Assembly (NCBI RefSeq): GCF_030053395.1
Contig: NZ_JASGBH010000003.1
Span: forward strand, 186,001 to 250,000
DNA length: 64,000 nucleotides
Direction: 5' to 3'
DNA from: Limnohabitans lacus
GTDB lineage: Bacteria; Pseudomonadota; Gammaproteobacteria; Burkholderiales; Burkholderiaceae_C
Below the pieces are notes generated by a model, which saw only the letters and a program-made list of their open reading frames with translations, was not told where the DNA came from and did no database searches. Positions 58,400-64,000 of this stretch are shown here, piece after piece (the stretch's first letter is position 1; each line of letters opens with the position of its first letter). The translations under genes and the position numbers were made by a program.

Positions 58400-59155
58400 T
58401 CAAGCTTTGACGTGTAAGCCACACTCCTTGGCCGCCTCGTCCTCCCACCACCAGCGCCCAGCGCGGAACTCCTCGCCCAGGCTGATGGCCCGTGTGCAAG
58501 GCGCGCAGCCGATGCTGGGGAAGAACTGGTCGTGCAACGGGTTGTAGTCCACTTTGTTTTCGGCGATGTAGTGCCACACGTCGCCCCAAGTCCACTTCGC
58601 CAGTGGGTTGAATTTGGCCAAGCCTTTGGTGGCTTCTTCACTGGTGTCGAGCAAAGGCACTTCGGCGCGGGCGGTGGATTGCTCCTGGCGCAGACCCGTG
58701 ATCCAGGCGCGTTGGCCTGTCAAGGCGCGGGCCAGTGGCGCCATCTTGCGCACGCCGCAGCAGGCTTTGCGCTGATCGATCGATTTGTACATCGCGTCTT
58801 GGCCTTGGTCGCGCACGAACTGGATCACCGATTCCTGCACCGGGCGGTACACCACGATGGGCGCACGCGAATGCGCCTGGGTGCGCTCCAGCAGGGCCAA
58901 AGTCTCGGTGTGCAATGCACCGGTTTCCAGCACAAAGACCGGAATGTCGAGCTGCAGGCTGTTGATGAGGTGGGTGATCACCACGTCTTCGGCCCCCAAG
59001 CTGGAGGCTTGCGTCACGGGGGTGAACTCGGCGGCGGCGCGGCGCAGCAGGGCCTGGGTCTCGGCCAGCTTGGCGGCAAAGTCGGCGCTGGCCTTGGCGT
59101 TTTGCTCGGTGGCCTTGAGCGGTGCGTTGCGGGAAGAAATCAAGGAGGAAGTCAT
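58400..59155 (-). CDS. cysH: Adenylylsulfate (APS) reductase CysH
   Basis: Reduces APS to sulfite using thioredoxin or glutathione. The 251-residue protein has the PAPS/APS-reductase fold (ASSLGAEDVVITHLI, FVLETGALHTETLALLER). Four cluster Cys are present as KACCGVRKMAPL and SIGCAPCTRAISLGE. The double CC pair marks the [4Fe-4S] APS-reducing form rather than the PAPS form. The family C-terminal catalytic Cys is seen in KECGLHVKA. It lies between the DUF934 gene and cysD. Confidence 0.94.
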   Translation of the reverse strand: MTSSLISSRNAPLKATEQNAKASADFAAKLAETQALLRRAAAEFTPVTQASSLGAEDVVITHLINSLQLDIPVFVLETGALHTETLALLERTQAHSRAPIVVYRPVQESVIQFVRDQGQDAMYKSIDQRKACCGVRKMAPLARALTGQRAWITGLRQEQSTARAEVPLLDTSEEATKGLAKFNPLAKWTWGDVWHYIAENKVDYNPLHDQFFPSIGCAPCTRAISLGEEFRAGRWWWEDEAAKECGLHVKA

Positions 59156-59167
59156 GTTCGTGTCTTG

Positions 59168-59237
59168 GTAGGAGCCAGCCTGTGCTGGCGATCAAGCCGG
59201 TGGTTTGCGGCGCATTGCTGGCCGGGCAAGCTCCTAC
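59168..59237. repeat. REP doublet between cysH and DUF934 gene
   Basis: GTAGGAGCCAGCCTGTGCTG plus GCGA faces TGCTGGCCGGGCAAGCTCCT plus AC. The heads GTAGGAGC and GCTCCTAC point outward in opposite orientation, which is the standard REPIN layout. Confidence 0.8.
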
Positions 59238-59243
59238 AGGGCC

Positions 59244-59621
59244 TTATGCGGTTTGGGCGAATCGGGGTTGCGTCCCCACGGCCGAGCCTTGGTAGAAACC
59301 GGCATAGCGGTCCAGCTGTCGTTGGGCGGCGCTGGCGTCCACGCCTTCTTTGAGCACGGCCACGTCAAAGCCGGTTCGCTGCATCTGTACCAATTGGTCG
59401 ATCAGCACGTCACCCGTGGCACGCAACTCGCCTTCAAAGCGCAAGCGGCGGCGCAGCAAAAAGGCCTGGCTGTAAGCGCGGCCATCGGTGAAGGCCGGGA
59501 ACTGCAAGTCAATGCGGGTGACGCCGTTCAGGTCGAGCGTGCGCGGGTCCACGTCGTTGGCGAGTGCCAAAACGCCGTTGGCGTGTGCCGCTTGGTGTTC
59601 TTGTGTGTTGATGATTTTCAT
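59244..59621 (-). CDS. DUF934 sulfite-reductase-associated protein
   Basis: A 125-residue DUF934 protein, found almost always next to cysI/cysH in betaproteobacteria. Visible parts are RIDLQFPAFTDGRAYSQA, LLRRRLRFEGELRATGDVLI and LVQMQRTGFDVAVL, all characteristic. It is thought to help the sulfite reductase; mechanism unknown. The start MKIINTQEH was placed by homology, 10 bases after a GGAG-like site. The gene is flanked by REP doublets on both sides. Confidence 0.88.
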   Translation of the reverse strand: MKIINTQEHQAAHANGVLALANDVDPRTLDLNGVTRIDLQFPAFTDGRAYSQAFLLRRRLRFEGELRATGDVLIDQLVQMQRTGFDVAVLKEGVDASAAQRQLDRYAGFYQGSAVGTQPRFAQTA

Positions 59622-59633
59622 GGTGTTTTCTCC

Positions 59634-59698
59634 GTAGGAACTTGCCCGGCAAACGGGGTTTTGTGAACGACCGGATCGCCAGCAGGGCTGGCTCCTAC
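59634..59698. repeat. REP doublet between DUF934 gene and cysI
   Basis: GTAGGAACTTGCCCGGCAAA plus CGG (59634-59656) faces TCGCCAGCAGGGCTGGCTCC plus TAC (59676-59698) across 19 bases. The right unit is nearly identical to the right units at 54259 and 55885. Confidence 0.8.
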
Positions 59699-59709
59699 AA
59701 GGTGTCTGT

Positions 59710-61518
59710 TCAGGCGGTTTGTTCCTCGGCCGGATGGCGGGCAGCGTTGGCAGCGGCTTTGAAGGGGTCTTGGCCGACACGGCGCAGCGTCTCGATGAAG
59801 GCTTCTTGCTTGCCGTTGCCGGTGCTCACGCGCAGCTGCTTGTAGGTGTTCAAAATCGCTTCGATCACATCGGGCACCTCGAACGAAGAGAAGGAGGGGC
59901 CCACCACCTTGCCGGGTGTGGCCGCACCGGACAGATCTTTACCGTCCGAGCCGCCCAGCGTGACCTGGTACCACTCCTTGCCGTCTTTATCGACCCCCAA
60001 AATGCCGATGTGGCCCGAGTGGTGGTGACCGCAGGAGTTGATGCAACCGCTGATGTGGAAATCGATGTGGCCCAGGTCTTCCAGCTCGTCCAGGTCTTGG
60101 TAGCGCTCGGTGATGGCGCTGGCCGTGGGGATGGAGCGGGCATTGGCCAAAGCGCAGTAGTCGCCGCCAGGGCAGGCGATCATGTCGGTCAGCAAACCGA
60201 TGTTGGGCTGGGCCACGCCCAGCGCCTTGGCTTCGAGCCACAGGGCATGCAGCTGGTCCAGGCGCACCCAAGGCAGCAACAGGTTTTGGGTGTGCGAGAC
60301 ACGGGCTTCGCCTGCCGAGAATTTCTCGACCAAGGCCGCAGCGGCGTCGAGTTGATCGGCAGTGGCATCGCCTGGGGCATAGCCCGGACGCTTGAAGGAC
60401 AGCGACACAGCGCGCAGTTGCGGGTTGCGGTGTGGGCGCACGTTGCGCGTCAGCCAGCGGGCAAAGGCGGGCGTCTTGGCCGCTTCGATGCTGAGCGCCG
60501 CTTCGGCTTGGGCCAACCATTCGTCGGTGTTCTCTGGCAAGTTCAGCGCAGGGTCCACAAAACCGGCTTTCACGCGGTCGAGTTCGGCCTGAGGCAGGGT
60601 ATGGGGTGCGCCGTCGCGCTCGATGATTTCGCGGAACTCGGTTTCCACCTCGTCAAAGTAGCGCTGGCCTTCGGCCTTGACCAAAATTTTGATACGGGCT
60701 TTGTACTTGTTGTCACGGCGGCCCCAGCGGTTGTACACACGCACCACGGCTTCGAGGTAGTTCATGATGTCCTGCCAAGGCAAGAACTCGCGGATCACCA
60801 CACCGTTGACGGGGGTGCGGCCCATGCCGCCACCCACCAACACTTTGAAGCCGACTTCGCCTGCTGCGTTGGTGGTCACTCGCAGGCCCACGTCGTGCCA
60901 GCCAATGGCGGCGCGGTCTTCGGTGGCGCCGGTGATGGCGATCTTGAACTTGCGTGGCAGGTGCGCAAACTCAGGGTGCAGCGTGCTCCACTGGCGGATC
61001 AACTCAGCATAAGGCCGTGGGTCCACGACCTCGTCCACCGCCACACCGGCCAGCTCGTCGGTGGTGGTGTTGCGGATGCAGTTGCCGCTGGTCTGGATGC
61101 CGTGCATGTTCACGGTGGCCAGCAGCTCCATCACGTCGGCCGACTTGTCCAAGGGGATCCAGTTGAACTGGACGTTTTGGCGGGTGGTGAAGTGGCCGTA
61201 GTTGGTCGTCAGCTTGGGGGCCAAGCCGGCGATTTTGTCTTGCGTGGCCTGCGCTTCGGCCAGCAAGGCGGCGTCGGGCGTATCAAACTCGCGGGCGATC
61301 TTGGCCAGCACCTTGATCTGGGCGGCGTTGATTTCGCCGTAAGGCACGGCCACGCGCAGCATGGGCGCATAGCGCTGCACGTACCAGCCGTTTTGCAGAC
61401 GCAAGGGGCGGAACTGGTCTTCGGTCAATTGACCCGTCTGCCAACGACCCAACTGGTCGCGGAACTCTGCAGCGCGGGCGCTCACAAAGGCTTTGTCGAA
61501 TTCGGTGTACTGGTACAT
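59710..61518 (-). CDS. cysI: Sulfite reductase hemoprotein subunit (CysI type)
   Basis: Sirohaem and [4Fe-4S] enzyme of 602 residues reducing sulfite to sulfide. It has the two ferredoxin-like half domains (N-terminal LTTNYGHFTTRQNVQFNWI) and TSGNCIRNTTTDEL. Cluster cysteines appear as ACPGGDYCALANA and SGCINSCGHHHSGHIG. Length and motifs fit single-subunit nitrite/sulfite reductase proteins; the sulfur operon context makes sulfite the substrate. CobA at 38972-39760 can supply its sirohaem precursor. It starts 18 bases after tauE. Confidence 0.94.
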   Translation of the reverse strand: MYQYTEFDKAFVSARAAEFRDQLGRWQTGQLTEDQFRPLRLQNGWYVQRYAPMLRVAVPYGEINAAQIKVLAKIAREFDTPDAALLAEAQATQDKIAGLAPKLTTNYGHFTTRQNVQFNWIPLDKSADVMELLATVNMHGIQTSGNCIRNTTTDELAGVAVDEVVDPRPYAELIRQWSTLHPEFAHLPRKFKIAITGATEDRAAIGWHDVGLRVTTNAAGEVGFKVLVGGGMGRTPVNGVVIREFLPWQDIMNYLEAVVRVYNRWGRRDNKYKARIKILVKAEGQRYFDEVETEFREIIERDGAPHTLPQAELDRVKAGFVDPALNLPENTDEWLAQAEAALSIEAAKTPAFARWLTRNVRPHRNPQLRAVSLSFKRPGYAPGDATADQLDAAAALVEKFSAGEARVSHTQNLLLPWVRLDQLHALWLEAKALGVAQPNIGLLTDMIACPGGDYCALANARSIPTASAITERYQDLDELEDLGHIDFHISGCINSCGHHHSGHIGILGVDKDGKEWYQVTLGGSDGKDLSGAATPGKVVGPSFSSFEVPDVIEAILNTYKQLRVSTGNGKQEAFIETLRRVGQDPFKAAANAARHPAEEQTA

Positions 61519-61536
61519 ATCAAGAGCTGTAAAAAA

Positions 61537-62328
61537 TCAGATCAGAACGAGTTTGGTGCCAGCCCATGCCAGCAGCACGGACAGCAATGAGCGGATCACG
61601 CGGTCAGGCGTGTGGTGTGTCAGGCGTGAGCCCAGCCAGATGCCAGGCAAAGAACCGGCCAGCAGCTTGGCCAGCAAAGGCCAATCGACCGAACCCAAAG
61701 ACGCATGGCCCAAGCCCGCCACCAAGGTTAGGGGCACGGCATAGGCAATGTCCGCCGCCACGATGCGTGGCAAAGGCAGCAGAGGATACAGCAGCAACAG
61801 CACGGTCACGCCAATGGCGCCAGCGCCCACCGAGGTGAGGGTGACCAAGGTGCCGATCAGGGCGCCAAACAGCACGGGCAGACTCCAGTGACGAGGCGTG
61901 CTGGCACGGGTCTCGTCGGCGGCAGCCAAGTGGCGAGGGACTTGTTGGCCGCGCACAGCCTTGTAGAGCATGGCGGCTGCCGTGAGCAGCAGGGCCACCC
62001 CCAAGGTGCTGGTCATCAGCGACTGCACTTGGGCCGAGGCCGGGCCCACCCAGTGCAAAAAGCCCAAGGTCACCAGGCAAGCCGGGATGCTGCCCGCACT
62101 GAGCAAACCCACCACACGCCAAGGCACGATGCGCTGGCGGGCAAAGCTCACGGTGCCGCCGAGTTTGGTGAAGGCCGCAAACAACAGGTCGGTGCCGACT
62201 GCCATGTACGGCTTCACCCCGAAGAAAAAGATCAAGAGCGGCGTCATCAAGGAGCCACCACCCACCCCCGTCAGGCCCACGATGGTGCCGACGAAGAAAC
62301 CTGCAAAGACATAGCCCAAATCAATCAT
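61537..62328 (-). CDS. TauE/SafE-family sulfite or sulfate permease
   Basis: A 263-residue membrane protein with about eight hydrophobic segments. The family start GFFVGTIVGLTGVGGGSLMTPLL and the repeated GALIGTLVTLTSVGAGAIG are the inverted-repeat hallmarks of TauE/SafE (sulfite exporter, DUF81). It heads the leftward operon tauE-cysI-DUF934-cysH-cysD-cysN, so it probably moves sulfate or excess sulfite. The 82-base AT-rich gap before it should hold the operon promoter. Confidence 0.88.
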   Translation of the reverse strand: MIDLGYVFAGFFVGTIVGLTGVGGGSLMTPLLIFFFGVKPYMAVGTDLLFAAFTKLGGTVSFARQRIVPWRVVGLLSAGSIPACLVTLGFLHWVGPASAQVQSLMTSTLGVALLLTAAAMLYKAVRGQQVPRHLAAADETRASTPRHWSLPVLFGALIGTLVTLTSVGAGAIGVTVLLLLYPLLPLPRIVAADIAYAVPLTLVAGLGHASLGSVDWPLLAKLLAGSLPGIWLGSRLTHHTPDRVIRSLLSVLLAWAGTKLVLI

Positions 62329-62410
62329 GGGCAGGACTGTAAACGTCCTTTATGCCAAAACAAACGATTTATTGGTTGTAGATATATTCTGAATCGATAT
62401 AAGACGCCAC

Positions 62411-63649
62411 TCAGGCGCCTTGTGCTGCGGCGCGCTCGGCCAGAATGCGCGAGGAAGGCTTCACGTTCATGGTCATTTGAAACAGACCCGCAGCCAAGCC
62501 AATGGCCACGGCGCCTTGCCAGGCCAGGTCGTAATTGCCCAAACGGTTGTAGATCAAACCGCCACCCCACGCGCCGATGAAGGAGCCCACCTGGTGGCTG
62601 AAAAACGCCACGCCCGACAACGTGGCCATGTAGCGCAGACCGAACAAATGGATCACCAGACCGGACACCAGCGGCACGACGCCCAACCACAAGGTGCCCA
62701 TGGCGGCGGCAAAGACCAAGGTGCTGGTGGGCGTGGGGGGCGTCAAGAAGTACACCGCGATGAAGATCGAGCGCAGCACATAGATGCCGCCCAGCAGCAT
62801 GCGCTTGGAGTACTTGCCGCCCAGCCAGCCAAACAGGTAAGAGCCGATCACGTTGAACAGGCCCACCAGCGCCAGCGCTGTGCTGCCCACACTGGGGTCC
62901 ATGCCGCAAATGTCCAGGTAAGTGGGCAAGTGGGTGGTGATGAACACCAGCTGCAAACCGCACACAAAAAAGGCAATGGCCAAAACCATGTAACCGCGGT
63001 GGCCCAAGGCTTCACGGATGGCCTCGGTCACGGTTTGCTGAGCGCCCAAGGGGGCGGGCACTTCAATCTGGTCCGCACGCCCGGCCATGAAGGCCGCTGG
63101 CACCATCACAGCGGCCAGTGCCAAAAAGCCGATCAAGGCGGTTTGCCAGCCCGAGGTGCTGATCAGGTGTTGCGCCATGGGCGAGGCCAAGGTCAAGCCA
63201 AGTGACCCCAAGGCGGACACCGATCCCATCGCCATGCTGCGCTTAAGGGGTGAGACCGCTTTGGCGGTCACGCTCATGGCGATGTTGGACGCGGTGCACG
63301 ACAGCGCCAGCCCCACACACAGGCCCATGCCCAAAGTGATGCCCCAGGCAGACGTGGCGGTGAGCGCAAACGCCAGCCCCAAGGCATACACCGTGACGCC
63401 CAGCAGTGCCACGGGCCGTGCGCCGTGCCGGTCGGCCAAGATGCCCATGAAGGGCTGGGTCATGCCCCAGACGATGTTCTGGATGGCGATGGCCAGCGAG
63501 AAATCGGCCGCTGTGATGCCGATCTCGCGGATCATGTGCGGCTGCAGCAAGCCGAAACTTTGGCGCATGCCCATGGCCAAACTGAGCATCACGGCAGCGC
63601 CGCCCAAGATCAGGGCCACATGGAATCGGGACAGGTCGGTTTGTTTCAT
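62411..63649 (-). CDS. Major facilitator superfamily transporter
   Basis: A 412-residue secondary transporter with about 12 membrane segments. After the first helix comes the MFS loop GILADRHGARPVALLG (A-motif type), and a second related motif GWLGGKYSKRML lies at the middle of the second half. The group resembles oxalate/formate or monocarboxylate antiporters (family YnfM/OFA), but no substrate can be assigned. It is the gene next to the sulfate operon, reading leftward toward tauE, with an 82-base gap, and is probably a separate unit. Confidence 0.87.
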   Translation of the reverse strand: MKQTDLSRFHVALILGGAAVMLSLAMGMRQSFGLLQPHMIREIGITAADFSLAIAIQNIVWGMTQPFMGILADRHGARPVALLGVTVYALGLAFALTATSAWGITLGMGLCVGLALSCTASNIAMSVTAKAVSPLKRSMAMGSVSALGSLGLTLASPMAQHLISTSGWQTALIGFLALAAVMVPAAFMAGRADQIEVPAPLGAQQTVTEAIREALGHRGYMVLAIAFFVCGLQLVFITTHLPTYLDICGMDPSVGSTALALVGLFNVIGSYLFGWLGGKYSKRMLLGGIYVLRSIFIAVYFLTPPTPTSTLVFAAAMGTLWLGVVPLVSGLVIHLFGLRYMATLSGVAFFSHQVGSFIGAWGGGLIYNRLGNYDLAWQGAVAIGLAAGLFQMTMNVKPSSRILAERAAAQGA

Positions 63650-63839
63650 GCTGAGGATTATTTTCAAAGCCCGCCGTTTGGACCGCATCTAGGCGACACC
63701 GGCTTGTTTGAGTGGTGCCAAACAAACGACGAGGCCAGGGCCCCAGTGCGCTCGATCACATTGAAATGTCACTGTTGCGACAGGGTTGGGGCGGACTGGT
63801 AAAGTCTCGCCTTTCACGCTAACCACCCCCTAAAACCGT

Positions 63840-64000
63840 ATGAAGCCCCTTATTCAGCACCTGAGGACGGCCAGCTTGCTGGCCTTGGCCGCCAGCAGCG
63901 CAGCATTCGCCCAGACCCCCATCAAGATTGGCGAGATCAACAGCTATTCGGCCATTCCGCAGTTCACCCAGCCCTACAAACAAGGCTGGCAGTTGGCCGT
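63840..64000 (+). CDS. Substrate-binding protein of an ABC transporter (partial, 5' end)
   Basis: The gene runs off the right edge after 53 codons. It has a signal peptide (hydrophobic core SLLALAAS, cleaved after AFA), then TPIKIGEINSYSAIPQFTQP, the N-terminus of a Liv-type periplasmic binding protein. No strong Shine-Dalgarno is seen before this ATG. It is divergent from the MFS gene. The ligand is unknown. Confidence 0.8.
   Translation, partial: MKPLIQHLRTASLLALAASSAAFAQTPIKIGEINSYSAIPQFTQPYKQGWQLA

Noticed and set aside
59719..61590. 623-codon open frame on the plus strand
   Set aside because: Fully antisense to cysI, which has all sirohaem and cluster cysteines. The antisense product has shadow-type composition and no recognisable domain.

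Overview
The window is about 60% GC, gene-dense chromosomal DNA. Gene content points to a betaproteobacterium of the order Burkholderiales, probably Comamonadaceae (Limnohabitans, Rhodoferax or Polaromonas type). The clues are an RpoD with a long Lys/Ala/Pro-rich N-terminus, the order tauE-cysI-DUF934-cysH-cysD-cysN, a ferredoxin reductase beside a 7Fe ferredoxin, several branched-chain amino acid type ABC binding proteins, and a Paa/gentisate aromatic lifestyle. The taxon is inferred from content only. No rRNA, CRISPR array, phage or transposase gene was seen.

Region 1 (1-2225) is molybdate uptake. modA-modB point left, modE points right and is followed closely by a 2[4Fe-4S] ferredoxin. Two matching 23-bp dyads lie between modA and modE. 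Region 2 (2254-17944) is the most striking block, a divergent catabolic locus. Leftward from 10524 run a Gfo/Idh/MocA oxidoreductase, an IclR regulator, an FAD dehydrogenase fused to a NIPSNAP domain, a TIM-barrel epimerase, an acyl-CoA dehydrogenase and a CoA-transferase. Rightward from 10633 run a shikimate-dehydrogenase-like enzyme, a second FAD dehydrogenase and a complete Liv-type ABC transporter. Two IclR-type boxes sit in the shared promoter. The set fits import and dehydrogenation of an alicyclic or hydroxylated cyclic acid followed by CoA-dependent breakdown. The substrate is unknown.

Region 3 (17988-26421) holds a degenerate GlmS-like amidotransferase domain, a Crp-PAS regulator, a PcaR-type IclR regulator, an aldo/keto reductase, a BLUF photoreceptor gene with an in-frame TGA, and a 3-hydroxybenzoate to gentisate operon ending in fumarate and pyruvate. 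Region 4 (26422-31048) starts with paaZ behind a 30-bp palindrome, then a methyltransferase, a zinc-type alcohol dehydrogenase and a YkgJ-type protein. Region 5 (31056-42614) is housekeeping: rpoD, mog, darP, pmbA, yqeY, rpsU, a YhiN-type flavoprotein, cobA, ybiB, a leaderless ModA-like protein and tsaD.

Region 6 (42696-51304) holds an orphan Liv-type binding protein and a cell-envelope locus: an AAA+ regulator lacking the sigma-54 contact loop converges on a FimV-like protein, preceded by FecR-domain, CHASE2 and OmpA-type proteins. The AAA+ gene and the FimV-like gene carry the same TTGTCA-N4-TGACAA inverted repeat upstream. A small operon of a DUF2878-like membrane protein, a pterin dehydratase and a histidine phosphatase follows. 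Region 7 (51550-64000) has tRNA-Asn, a TonB-dependent receptor behind a TPP riboswitch (so a probable thiamin-related receptor), a ferredoxin reductase with fdxA, the assimilatory sulfate operon, an MFS transporter and the start of another binding protein. REP-like palindromes with a GTAGGAGC core cluster in the gaps of this last region.
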